This document shows, one piece after another, positions 1 to 10,065 of a DNA stretch of 14,467 nucleotides. Within the stretch, counting starts at the first letter, position 1, and every line of letters begins with the position of its first letter. The DNA comes from Monoraphidium neglectum (Eukaryota > Chlorophyta > Chlorophyceae > Sphaeropleales > Selenastraceae): assembly GCF_000611645.1 (NCBI RefSeq), contig NW_014013119.1:1-14467 (forward strand), given 5' to 3'. The translations under genes were made by a program, and so were the position numbers. The notes under the pieces are model-generated. The model was not told the origin of the DNA. It saw only the letters and a program-made list of their open reading frames with translations, and searched no databases.

Positions 1-1179
1 GTCAAAGAAGGTGGCGGGGGCGGGGGATGCGGGGGGGCTGCCCATTACATCCCGCGAGAGAGGGGAACGTGCGCATGTTCAGCAGAGTGGTAGCTGATTC
101 GCCTCAACGCCTGGCATGGTGACAAACGCATACGTGGCCTCGAATCTCGCTCATGCAGTCTCCTTTTCCCAGGACCCCCCGACCTGCCCTCACCTTCTCT
201 CCCTCTGTGTAGGTGACTGCGGAGCAGCTCATGACCCAGATGCAGACAATGACCCAGACCTATGGCGTCAAGGCTGTGGGCAAGGCTGCAGCTGCCACAG
301 TGCTGCTGCCCCTGGCCGTGGGGGTCGACCTCATCATTCTGCCGGGACCACAGGTGATGGGCGGGGCCCTGGGGGAGCGGCCACGGCCTGCAACTGCGCA
401 GAAGAGGCAGAGAAGTGCACCAAAGTTGGAGCTTTGCGCTCATGTAAGATAGCCAGCATTGATGCTCAAGAAAATATAGTGCTGTTGTTCAAACCACATG
501 CAGCCCCCATGTTTAAACCCCGGCCGTGCTCACCCTTCCCCCGCTGCAACCCAACACCACACCAGGTGCTGACGTACTACACAATGTGGCAGCTGTGGCG
601 CAACGCAGCCGGGGCTGTGGGGACGCAGCGCGCGGCCTTTGTGACGCAGGCCACCAGTGCGAGTGACATCCGCGTCAACTATGTTCCTGACACCAGGCAT
701 GCACTCTCGAGGGTCGGGGCCTGGTGCAGTAGAGCGCTTTGCACCAGCACAGCTGGTGCTGTGCCATCATTCCGACTGTTGCCCCGCCTGCCCCTCTGCC
801 CTTTGACCACAGTGCATCTTGCCCCTACAAATTCCATCTCAACAAATGCCCCATCCGCCCTTCCCCCTTTCCCCCACCCGCACCCAGGCTGGACCGCGCG
901 TTCCAGGCTGTTGCGTCGTCGCGTGACGGTGTGCTGCCTGACGACGAGATCGACCACCTGGTGGCCGCACTCGATGAGCCGTCACTGGAGGAGCCACTCA
1001 GGGAGCTCAGGAGGCAGAGGCTCAGGAAGGCCGCGCGCACTGCGGGGGATGGCGGGGCGGACTACACCCCGCTACCACGGGATGAGAGCGCTTTGGGCGA
1101 GGAAAGCCAGGCGCAGCAGGAGCACGGAGGCAATACAGAGCAGAGGGCAGGGTCAGGTGCGCGTGAGAGAGAGGGGTGG

Positions 1180-1211
<32 letters not shown>

Positions 1212-1344
1212 CAGTGGAGTTGGCACCGGTTTTGGGGATGGTGCGAGCAGCAGGAGCAGCGGCAGTGGTGGTGGCTGCAGCGTCGGTCCGTCAGCTGCAG
1301 TGGAGCCGAGTAGGATGCAGCACCCTCCAGCTCCTGCGGTATAG
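1..1344 (+). CDS. 3' part of a putative mitochondrial K+/H+ exchange-related (Mit_KHE1-like) membrane protein
   Basis: This gene is cut by the left edge. Visible exons are 213-353, 566-696 and 888-1344 (stop TAG at 1342), and bases 1-10 are probably the end of an earlier exon (AAGAAG before a GTGGCG donor). The joined exons give 242 residues in one frame. Residues about 25-45 form a hydrophobic segment rich in A, L, V and I. It is followed by an LPGP turn and by YYxxWxxW with basic residues, then by a helix-rich stretch (LDRAFQ ... DDEIDHLVAALDEPSLEE) and a disordered tail with nine glutamines. The membrane segment, proline turn, aromatic/WR motif and C-terminal helix ending in a basic stretch resemble the Mit_KHE1 family (inner mitochondrial membrane, cation/proton exchange), but this rests on remembered patterns. 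Another small membrane protein is possible. The exon structure is firmer than the name. Its 3' end converges with eIF4G. Confidence 0.5.
697..887 (+). other. Probable GC-AG intron
   Basis: The upstream exon reads VNYVPDT and ends in ACCAG followed by GCATGC; no GT donor nearby keeps the frame. The downstream acceptor is ACCCAG followed by GCTGGACCG, after a pyrimidine-rich stretch. Joining AG to G makes an arginine codon and continues as LDRAFQ without a shift. The other introns in the window that I could define start with GT. Confidence 0.55.
1183..1209 (+). repeat. (CAG)9 polyglutamine tract
   Basis: Nine uninterrupted CAG codons in the last exon of the left-hand gene, read as glutamine in the disordered C-terminal tail. 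The tract is pure, which suggests recent slippage and probable length variation between strains. Confidence 0.9.
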
Positions 1345-1948
1345 TTGTGTCCTTGACAAGCTTTGACAGCCCTTGATGAAGGGTCGGGCATTTGTTTTTG
1401 GGACCAGTGCTGTGGTGGGGAAAGGAGGGCTGTTGCACTTGCATTGTTGCGATTGTCAGAGGTTTCACCATCATGATGATCAAACATCATCATCACAACA
1501 GCTTCAACCTTCTAGTCAAATTGAACAACACAAACACGGCAGATACAGAAGAAGAGTGTGCAGGCGCAGCAAGAGAACAACGGTAACACAACATGGGACA
1601 ACCTGGGTGCTCATACATTCCATGCGCACTACAAACATGGGTCTGGAGAGGTTGTTACGGTTCTAGTTGAGAGTGTCTGCAGGGCAGGCGTGATGTCTTG
1701 GGAAGGGGAGCAGGTTCGGGCCCCTGACCAGTTCCTCGGAAGGAAGGAAGACAGCCAGGAGCAACCTGCAACACGCAGCAAGGTATACAACCCAGTACGA
1801 CCACGGCGCCCAAAATTCATGACGAAGTGCGCACTGTTCACATCGTTACACCGACCTGTCTGTTTTTGCCTCCCAAATGAGACAGCGGCTTTGTGTAACC
1901 CCAACCAAACTTGGAACGCTGTTTCTGGGCCCTTGTTGTGCGAGCACT

Positions 1949-1953
1949 TGTAA
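1949..1953 (+). terminator. Candidate TGTAA polyadenylation signal, left-hand gene
   Basis: TGTAA is the usual poly(A) signal in green algae. This copy lies about 605 bases after the stop; another lies at 1894-1898 and a third at 2081-2085. The choice among them cannot be made without transcript ends. Confidence 0.25.
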
Positions 1954-2051
1954 AATGAGAGGTGAATGTTTAGTATGTTCCTTGACCATACCCATGTGCC
2001 CCTGCACACGGAGCAACACCAGGGGGTGGTCCCGGGCCCCGGGGATACCGC

Positions 2052-2065
2052 GGGGGGGGGGGGGG
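2052..2065 (+). repeat. G homopolymer, 14 bases
   Basis: A run of fourteen G follows a GC-rich patch (GGGCCCCGGGG). It lies in the convergent intergenic region and could be a slippage or sequencing-error site. Confidence 0.85.
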
Positions 2066-2210
2066 TGTTGTCGACAAATCTGTAAATCGCTCAAGGCTTC
2101 GGCGTCCCCTGAGCACTTCATTTTACCCATGAGCACAGCACAGGTCAGGGGTCACAAACATGCTGGGCTGCAGCCCGCGGTGTCAGATTGAACAAGAATG
2201 ACACAGGCCT

Positions 2211-2215
2211 TTACA
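2211..2215 (-). terminator. Candidate TGTAA polyadenylation signal for eIF4G
   Basis: Reading the minus strand, this is the first TGTAA I found downstream of the eIF4G stop, about 1.1 kb away. It would imply a long 3' UTR, so the assignment is weak. Confidence 0.2.
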
Positions 2216-3318
2216 GTGTCAAGAGACACGGGCCAGGAGCTTCCTGCGCTGCGAAGGGGTACACCCCGTCTGCACACGCGAAAGTGTGGGCTCGCTTGCT
2301 CCACCTTCATGCTCATTGGATGAAGCCAGCAGGGTGAATGGTGCGTCAGCATAATCGCACCAATTGCGCCAAGCCGCGATGGGTGCACGACCTTTGAACC
2401 CCAATGCTGCAGTCGGAGCGGAGGCAGGGTTGCACGCACAAGCAGTTGTTGACATGGGCCTACCTGCTGCAACTTGTGCCCCTGCCTGAGAGTACCCAGG
2501 TCTATTGCGGCAGCTGTCGTTTTGTGCTGAGATGACGGGGCTGTCAGATGTGGATGCACAACCAAGCCAGGCACCTGGGGTCTGCTCACAATTGACTGCA
2601 TGCACACCTGTTGGACGCCTTGCGCTGCGCGCGTCGGTGGTCAGCGACGATATACATTCCAGATGTCCAGCCTCGCGCAAAATCGCGCAAATTGACTGCC
2701 AGAAACCTGGAGTGCCAATTTTATTACCATTCCACAACCATCACTAATATACCTGGACAAACATGCACAGTTGCAGCTGTGGCGGTGAACGCCGCCTGCC
2801 GCTCTGTTGCGCCAACAGATGCGGCAGTAAGACACGCTGCGTAATTTCTGCCCTCTTCCCTGGCGGGGCCCGAAAGTAGAACGAGCGTGACCGCCGTATA
2901 CACAACGAGCAAAGGGAGATCGTGGCAGCCAATCATCCAGGGACGCACACACATGGGGGAGCAGCGACGCCCCCTGTGTGACGAGTGAGCAGCCATGGGG
3001 TGAGGGGCCTTCAGTTGCGGACCCTTCCAGTAGTGGCCAGCTCCACCCAGCACTGTAGCGCATGCGCAAAATGGCTGCAAGGAGTCATACAAAAAGACGA
3101 AGTGACGGGGTGGGCATCCTGCACCAGCGCACGAGGTGACGCTCAAGACACTGCGCCTATCAGCGCCGCAGGCCGCAACACCCAAAGGGCGCCCGATTGT
3201 AAGAGGAAGCAGGGAAAGAGGAGGCCAAAACACGCAAGTGATCCCGCCACGAGTCGAAAACGCGAAGAAAATGCCCCACCCAGGGTGCCTCACAGCGCAG
3301 AAGCGTGCGCTCACACGC

Positions 3319-5687
3319 TCAGGCCAGCCACGCAGCTCCGGCCTTGTCCAAGGCCTTTGCCACATCAGCCTCGCTGCGAGCAAAGCTGGGCAGCAGCTGG
3401 CCCCACGAGAGACCACTCGCCGTCCAGGCCGCCTTGGCGGCGGCACCGTCATCACCCGCGACCTCGCGCCACCTGTTGAGCAGCTCCGCCACCAGCGGCA
3501 GCGCCTTCTCTGCGTCAACCAAGGGAGGGTCCTCCCCCTCATCCTCGCCGCCCTCATCCTCGTCGTCGCCGCCGCCGCCGCTGCTGCCGCGCGCCTTGTC
3601 CTGCAGCATGGCGTCCGCCACCGCGCGCAGCTGCAGGCGGCCGCCCGCCGCAAAGTCCCCGAGCATGCGGCCCGTGAGCGCGGGCGCCTTGGGGACGTCC
3701 TCCGCCAGGTCAGCCAGCCGCGCCACAAAGCCGGTGGGGCCCAGGAACAGCGCAGCCAGGTGCACGTCACTCAGGCCGCCGCTCTCAAGCTGCTGCTGGA
3801 GGAACTCCTGCAGATATGGATGGTTGTGCCCCGAGTGAACATGCTTTCTTCACACCAGCAACCTCCAGCAAGCATGTCAAGCAATCCATCCGGCAGCCTC
3901 AAGCCACGAACCCTGCTTGTGCCCAACTAGTGCCCCCCCACCCCACACACCCCACCTTGGGCTTCTCCAGGCGCTCCTCCAGGGCCACACCGCGGACGTC
4001 CAGCGACTGCCGCAGCACCTCCTGCAGCGCCGCGCCCACGTCCTCAGCACCGCCCACCACCGACCGGAGCAGCTCCTCTGGCGTCAACCCCGTGTCGTCC
4101 GTCTGCCCAAAGAGCAGCTTCACAATCGACTCCACGGCGCTCTGGACCTCGGCCTCCGGCAGCGCCGCGCCACCTGCTTCGCTGGGCCTCACGCTGCTGC
4201 CAGCAGACGCGCCGCCCTCCTCGCTTGACCGCGGGGCTTGGGGACGCCGGTCAGCATCCCGCTGCTGCTGCTGCTGCTGATCCTGCTGCTGCTGCTGTTG
4301 GTTGGGGCGTGTGGGCAACGGCGGCTGCTCAGCCACACGCGGCCCGCCGCCAGCCGGGGGCACTGCCTTGCGGTCGCCGGCGCCGCGCATGGGGCTGGCG
4401 CCCTTGAGGCCGCCAAAGCCCTGCGGCCTCAGGCTGAGCTCGGACGAGGCGGTGCGCGCCCCCAACTGCGCCTTCATGGGGGCTGTCGGCAGCTCGTCTC
4501 GCCGCAGGTGATCCACGCTAGGCCGCCGCGGCGGGGGCTGGTCGCCGCCGCCAAAGTTGCCAGAACCACCGCGGCCGAGGGGAGGGCCGCGACCGCCGCC
4601 GCGGTCGTTGCGCGCCGCCACATTGTCCGCCTCGCGCTTTGCTGCGCGGTGCAGCTCCTGTGAGTGGGGTGCAAGGGGAAGCAGGCGCAGGCCGTTGCCG
4701 TTCGCGACACCAATGGTTGAACTCGTTCAGCGTGCAGGGCAGTTGCGCACTGCGTGACAACAGGCCAGGTTGCTGGTGTGTTTGCGGGGGCAGGGGGGCA
4801 AGTGCGGCCTGCTCAACGCCACCGCCCTCCAGACGGCTGCCAGCCCACGCGCGGGTGCTTTACGCGTCCCTCTCCGCAGGGCCCCCCCCCTTGCTGCCGC
4901 GCCCGCACCTCGATCTTCATGGGCCCCTCTGCCTTGCGGCGTGTGGCCCAGCCGCGTGAGCGCTGCTCCTGTATGTCCATGAGCATGAAGCGCAGGCGGC
5001 TGTCCAGGGCCTTGTTCTCCACCAGCCGCGTGATGCGCTGGAAGTAGGCGTCCATCACCCGCCGCCCCTTGGCCGCCTCCTCCTTCTGCCGCTGGAGGAC
5101 CTGCACCTGCGTCATGCCGGCAGAGCCCTTGACCACGCCACCGCGCTCCAGCTGCTGGCCGATGGTTGACAGCAGCTTGCAGAGGCACTCGAGATCCTCC
5201 AGCTTGGGGTTCTGGTCGTCCAGCAGCAGGCGCTGGATGCAGCTGCGCGCCAGCGGGTGGGAGCGGGGCGGGGAGACAGCACGCAGCAAGCGGGGCGTCA
5301 GGTGAGGCTCTAGGGGTGCGTGCCAGGGTTGCCTGAACAGAACGGGGCCGTAAACAGATCACCCTGCTGCTGGCAGGAGGGCCCACTACTGGCGGCCTCA
5401 CACCCGTCACAGCACTGGCCCCGGCCCCCTGCCCACGCCCCGCAACACCTGTGCATGATGTTCTCCGTGAGCATGCCGTAGCGGTACAGGTGGCCAATGA
5501 ATTGGATGTTGCCCAGCATGCGCCGCCGGGCCTTGAGCTCCTCCTCCGCCGCCGCCCTCTCCGCGCGCCGCAGCGCCAGTGCAGCCGCCTTGGGATCGAG
5601 CGGCTTGGCGGGCTTGGGGGGCGACGTCTCGCCCTCCTCCGCGTCCCCCTCGCCGTTCTCGCCGCCCTCCTTGGCGCCGCCGTCCGA

Positions 5688-5724
<37 letters not shown>

Positions 5725-8700
5725 TCACCCGCCTGATCGTCGTCGTCACCGCCCTCGCCCTCACCCTCGTCCTAAGGTGAGTGATGCACAGGGAGAGGAG
5801 CAGTGGAGGCCAGCACACAGGTGTGGGCCTCACGACAGTCGCGTCCCCACAAAGTCACCTGGCATGGGACGAGCCCGTTATGCGGTGATACACCGCCACC
5901 ACAGCAGCAGTGGTTACCGCTCAGGCTCTCCTGCCTCCTCACAACCCCATCAGGCCCTCTGCATTCCGGCGCCCACCCTGCACCCTGGCCTTTGTGCACC
6001 TCCCCCTCGTGCGCCCGTCTGCCACCGCACCTTGTCGCCTCCGCGCTCCTTGGCCTTGGCCTCCCTCTGCGCCACCGCGAGCATCGCTGCGTCACCCTTC
6101 TCAAACTCCTCCTGGCACTTGTTGAGCAGCAGCCGGCGGAAATTGAGCTTGCGGCGCTTGGTCTCGCCGCCCTCGCTGCCTCCCGCCTCCTCTGACGGGT
6201 CGTCAAACTCAGGCAGCCGCCTCTGCAGGTTGTGGCACAGCTGGCTGTACAGCTCACAAAAGTGCGGCTCAAACAGTGCCTTGTCAAAGATCTGGGTGGA
6301 TGCAATAACAAGAGAGGAAGAGGCAGAAAGAGAGGAGAACATTGGCGCGCGAGGGCTGCAGCACCAAGGGGGGACAGCCTCCTACCACACGCCTGGGCCC
6401 AGGCACCCCCTCCCCAGCAATACTGGCACCCTCCATGCCCCACAAAGGACGCGGGCCCACGTCTTCACGCGCGTGGCCCCCCCCCCCGTCCTCCACCGTC
6501 ACTGGGTCGCTGGCACAGCCCCCGGGGTATGCCCTCCCACCTGGCCGATGAGCCCGACCAGGGTCTTGGCCTGCGTGATGCCAACGTCCAGCAGCTGCTG
6601 CGCCAGGCGCTCAAAGTTGTCGGGCGTGATCTTGTTGAGGATGCCCTTGAACGCCTTCTGCTTGGCCTCCTCCTCCGGGTCGTCACTCAGCACCAGGCCC
6701 ACCTTGAACGCACTCTCAGTCTTGTGCAGGGCGGGCAGGTCGCGGCGCGACGGCATCACGCCACGCGCGGGCGGCAGCGGCCCGCCACGCGCCCAGCGGT
6801 CTGAGTCGACCGTTCCGGGCGGGGGCGGGGGCGGGGCGCGACGGCCGCTGTCCGCACGCATCATGCCGGCCGCCCCGCCGCGCGGCACGTCGCGGAAGCC
6901 ACCAGGGCCGGGAGGCCCGCCAGCGCCCCTACCGCCACGAGCACCCCAGTCGCTGTCCACGCGATCTAGGGCCCCACTGCGGCCGCCCCGGCTGCCGCCG
7001 CGGCTGAGAGCACGGTCAAAGCCCACGGCTGCCGGGACGTACCCTGGCGCGCTGGGGTCGTTGGTGATTTCCTCCTGGGGGCGCGCGGGTTGTGAAGTGG
7101 GGTTGGACGGTGGCGGTGGCGTCAGCGGTAGTGGGGCTACAGGCACAGTCGCTTGCCGTGGTGTGCTGGCGCCACGCAAGGCCACGCAGCCGCGACTGAC
7201 GTCAACGACACCAACACCCTGGTCACGACAACAACACACTACGCTGACGCACGCAGGCACGCGCACAGCGACAAAGGGGCCCTCACGATCTCAGAGAGCA
7301 GCTCCGGCTTGTTCTTGGCCGCAGGCTGCTCCCTGAGCTTGATCAGGAAGTCGCGCGAGTAGGTGACGCGCCCGCCGCCGCTCGGCGATGCAGCAAAGGG
7401 GGACGTCCCTGGCTGCGGCGCCTCGCCGGCAGGCGCCGGGCCCGCATCTGCGTCGTCCTCCCAATCGCCGCCCGCCGCAGCCTCGCCTGCCTGCGCCGGG
7501 CCCGCTGTGCCCGCTTCGCTGCTCGCCGTGGGCACAGGAGCAGCGTCCTCAACTGCAGGAGGCGCGAGCTCAGCGGCCGGTGCTGAGGCCGGCGGCGATG
7601 CCACACGCCCGCTGCTGCCACTGCTGGGCATTGGCATGAGCGCTGCGGCTGTCACGGGGGCACCCGGCCGCCCGGCGGCAGCACCTCTGGGCGAGGAGGA
7701 CCCCCCGCTCCTGCCAAGGGCGCGGGGTGACGAAGGCCCCGCATTCTTGGCGATGGCGTCCGCAAAGGACCGCACCAGGCTGCGCACCTTGGGCAGTGGC
7801 TCCTCCAGGACCTCGCCGCCGCCAGACGCTGCACGCGCAGCGCCGTCCGCTGCTTCGGGCGACAAAGGCCCCTCGGGGGCTGCGGGGGCCGGGCTAGGCG
7901 CTGCTGGTGGCGGGGCCCCCGATGCTGCCAGCTCCGCTGCCGCTGCTGATTCCTCAGCAGCCTGGGCTGGTGCAGGCGCTGCCTCTGCCACTGATGCGGC
8001 CCCGACTGCCGCTGCGCTAGGTGCAAGGGCAGCCACCGGCTGGGCAGCCGCCGGCTGCACAGCCGCCTGCTTGGCTGGCGTCGCCACCACCTCGGGCTGC
8101 GCGGCCTGTGGAACTGGCTCTTTTGCCAGGACCGGCTTGCTTCCGCCGTGGGCCGCTGCCGCTGCCTTGATGGTTGTTGGAGGCACGATAGCCAGGGGCC
8201 TGGGTGGCGTGGCGCGTGCAGCCGTCACAGGCGTGGCCGGCTCCGCGGGCTTCTCAGCAGGCTGTGGAGAAGCCGCCGCCTGCCGCGGTGCGCCCGCCCC
8301 GCTGTTTGGCGTGGCCGTGCCTTCCACCTTGACCTCCTCCTTGGTGGTGGGGTCCAGGATGGCAATGCGCTTGCTCTTGGGCGCAGACAGCGGCGGCGGC
8401 GGCGTCACGGGCACCGCCGCCGGCGACGGCGCTTTAGAGGCGTCGCGGCCGCGACTGCCTGGGGCGCCAGGCGTGCCCGGGCCCGTGGCGCTAGCGGCCT
8501 GGCCGCCGATGCCAGCGCCAGCGGGCAGCCCCGCCGGGCTGGCGGCCGCCTGCGAAGGGGGGTAGGTCGCCGCTGCCACCTGCATGTAGGGTGCCCCTGC
8601 CTGAGGGGCGTAGCCGTAGGTGCCCGAGTAGGCAGCTGCAGAGCTGTACATCTGCATCGGGTAGCCGTACGCGGCCTGCGGCGCGCCGTTGTAGTAGCCG

Positions 8701-9390
8701 TAGCCGTAGGCGCCCTGGGCGTATTGCTGCTGCTGCTGCTGCTGCTGTTGCTGCTGCTGCAGCTGCTGCGACTGCACGTTCGCCTGCGGCTGCTGTGTCT
8801 GAACAAGCGGCTGACCGTTGGATGTCTTGTTGATGCCACCCGGGCTCTGACCGCCCTTATGCTGGCCGCCGTTGCCACGGCGCCCATGCTGCTGCTGACC
8901 CTCTTGCTGGTGCTGTCCCACCTGCTGCACATTCAGCCTGCCACCCGCCACGTGCTGCTGCTGCTGCTGCAATCGCGGCGGCGGAGGAGGCGGGGTGCCT
9001 GCGCCGCCCACGCCCTGCAGCTTGCTCTGCTTGCCCTGCGGCTGCTGCGCAGGCGGCGGGCCTGCCTCAGCAGTTGCTGCTATGATCGGCTCATCCATTC
9101 CGATTGTGCCAAAACTCATCTCCATGGGAGCCTCGATGCCGTCGGATACATCTGCAAGTTGGGAGTGCGCGCGATAGTGCGCCATCGGCGTCGACATGCA
9201 CAGCCAGCTGCAACAGGCAAGCACATGCCGTTGCTCAGTGCATGCGGCTCCTCAGACCGAGCCGCCCGCAGCTGCTGAAGGGCAGCGACTCCCACGACCA
9301 CGAAGACTCTTCACTTTGCCTTGATGCATTACTCTTACCTGCTGCAGCCGCTGCTGCTGCCGACGCCTCTGCCAATTTCGAGGCGGCCAT
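3319..9390 (-). CDS. eIF4G: Eukaryotic translation initiation factor 4G (eIF4G), complete, eight exons
   Basis: Scaffold of the cap-binding complex: it bridges eIF4E, eIF4A, eIF3 and poly(A)-binding protein in the cytosol. Exons in order of transcription are 9390-9339, 9151-7287, 7074-6541, 6291-6031, 5771-5449, 5242-4909, 4657-3956 and 3807-3319. Together they make 4,560 bases and 1,519 residues, with every GT-AG junction in frame. ATG 9390 is the first in-frame ATG after a stop at 9562-9564. Residues 18-610 are low-complexity (Q, Y, P, A). YSRDFLI at 615-621 is the YxxxxL-hydrophobic eIF4E site, as in plant eIF4G. MIF4G covers about 770-1123 (ILNKITPDNFE, RRLLLNKCQEEFEKGD, RRRMLGNIQFIG, LECLCKLLSTIG). 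An RG-rich linker follows at about 1138-1163. MA3 covers about 1287-1519, with the DVPKAP motif. The length fits eIF4G rather than the shorter eIFiso4G. The first exon/intron and the last acceptor are the least certain junctions. Confidence 0.93.
4262..4300 (-). repeat. Interrupted CAG tract, Q6-D-Q6, in eIF4G
   Basis: Two runs of six glutamine codons separated by one aspartate codon lie in exon 7, in the linker between MIF4G and MA3. All but one are CAG. Confidence 0.9.
5688..5720 (-). repeat. Polyglutamine tract (Q11) inside the MIF4G domain of eIF4G
   Basis: Ten CAG codons plus one CAA code for glutamines 922-932. They sit in the surface linker of MIF4G, just after an acidic DDDD stretch at the start of exon 5. 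Confidence 0.9.
8724..8768 (-). repeat. CAG/CAA tract, Q-rich N-terminal region of eIF4G
   Basis: Twelve consecutive glutamine codons (residues 149-160), preceded by QQL, lie in exon 2. A tyrosine/glycine/alanine-rich stretch follows directly, giving a prion-like composition. Confidence 0.9.
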
Positions 9391-9561
9391 GCTGCTGCAC
9401 AGGCCACCCGCCAAAGGCCGGGTTCCTGCGTGGGTGCACGAGATTTTGATGGGATAAAATTCGATGTGCAAGCTCCTGTGTGCGCCGCGAACGTGCGATG
9501 CGCGATGATCTAAGCTCAAGCGCAACGCCGCCGCCAAGGCGCTATCATCAACGGGCACTTC
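9391..9561 (-). promoter_or_regulatory. Immediate upstream region / probable 5' UTR of eIF4G
   Basis: The reading frame stays open upstream of the start for 171 bases but has no in-frame ATG. A TAA lies at 9564-9562 on the minus strand. The start context is CAGCAGCATGGCC, with G at +4. No TATA box or transcription start can be recognised. Confidence 0.4.
9516..9548 (-). promoter_or_regulatory. Possible upstream ORF of eIF4G, 10 codons
   Basis: An out-of-frame ATG 158 bases before the eIF4G start opens a ten-codon ORF (MIAPWRRRCA) that ends in TGA before the main start. If transcribed, it could reduce ribosome loading on eIF4G. Whether it lies within the mRNA is unknown. Confidence 0.3.
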
Positions 9562-10065
9562 TTATCGCTCCAGACACCTCCCCTACAAGATCTGCGACGG
9601 TCACCTCTGCCCACAGGCCCCTGCTCCGGCCGAAACCTGTGTGTCTCTAGCCGCTGATCCGTGTGTGGGGTTGATTGTATTAGTTGTTGGGGGAATTACC
9701 AACGATCAATTGCCAAGCGGTAGTCGGCCTTGAAGCGCGAACTACTGACCGCTGCCGCCGCTGCCGCTCGGGCCGGCCCACGTGCACGCGTGGGTCGTAG
9801 TCGTGGCCGCGGCCGCCCATCGTGCTTGAGCTGTCCATTAAGGGCGCATCAATCTTACATGACCCGGGTCCTTTGCATCTCAGAGATAGCCTGATATACG
9901 CCTCCCCAATACTCCACATCCGCACGCGCCGGTGTACGCCTCTCTCCCCGGGCCACGTACCGCACCCACACCCCCACGCCATTGTACTCACCCGACATAC
10001 ACAGCCCCGTTTTTTTCCAGTTGACACAGGTGGTCGAAAATCCTGCTACATAGTTATGTGCATTC

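Larger units (their letters stand above)
1345..3318. other. Convergent intergenic region, 3' UTRs, no supportable gene
   Basis: Nearly 2 kb lie between the stop codon of the left-hand gene and the stop codon of eIF4G on the other strand. The base composition looks less GC-rich than in the genes. Open frames exist on both strands, but they are short, cysteine- and histidine-rich, lack recognisable domains and have no convincing exon joins. Part of the stretch is presumably the 3' UTRs of the two flanking genes. I see only candidate TGTAA-type poly(A) signals and a long G run in it. Confidence 0.6.

Noticed and set aside
1705..1730. A GGTTCG stretch resembling a tRNA B box
   Set aside because: The T stem does not pair properly and no acceptor stem or A box was found around it.
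2152..3069. Minus-strand open frames of 140-170 codons in the convergent intergenic region
   Set aside because: Composition is cysteine/serine/arginine-rich with no motif, overlapping frames are equally open, and no good splice joins extend them.
3808..3860. Alternative start of eIF4G exon 8 at an AAAG acceptor, adding HVHSGHNHPYLQ
   Set aside because: It is in frame but would insert extra residues; the CTGCAG acceptor gives an EFLQQQLESG junction that matches MA3 spacing in remembered plant eIF4G.
9181..9240. A better-looking acceptor (TTGCAG before CTGGCTG) for eIF4G intron 1
   Set aside because: With the GTAAGAG donor at 9338 it breaks the frame, while the acceptor CTTGCAG at 9152 gives a seamless GAT codon and runs into EMSFGTIG.
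7363..9278. Long open frames on the plus strand across the eIF4G N-terminal exon (about 400 and 376 codons, alanine- or arginine/leucine-rich)
   Set aside because: They are antisense shadows of exon 2 of eIF4G caused by high GC and repeats; they have no domains, whereas the minus frame carries YSRDFLI and splices in frame to MIF4G.
9680..9840. Minus-strand peptide with GGRGHDYDPRVHVGRPERQ next to a frame ending in FKADYRLAIDRW
   Set aside because: The two pieces are in different frames with no intron long enough to join them, and I recognise no family; GC-rich chance sequence is likelier.
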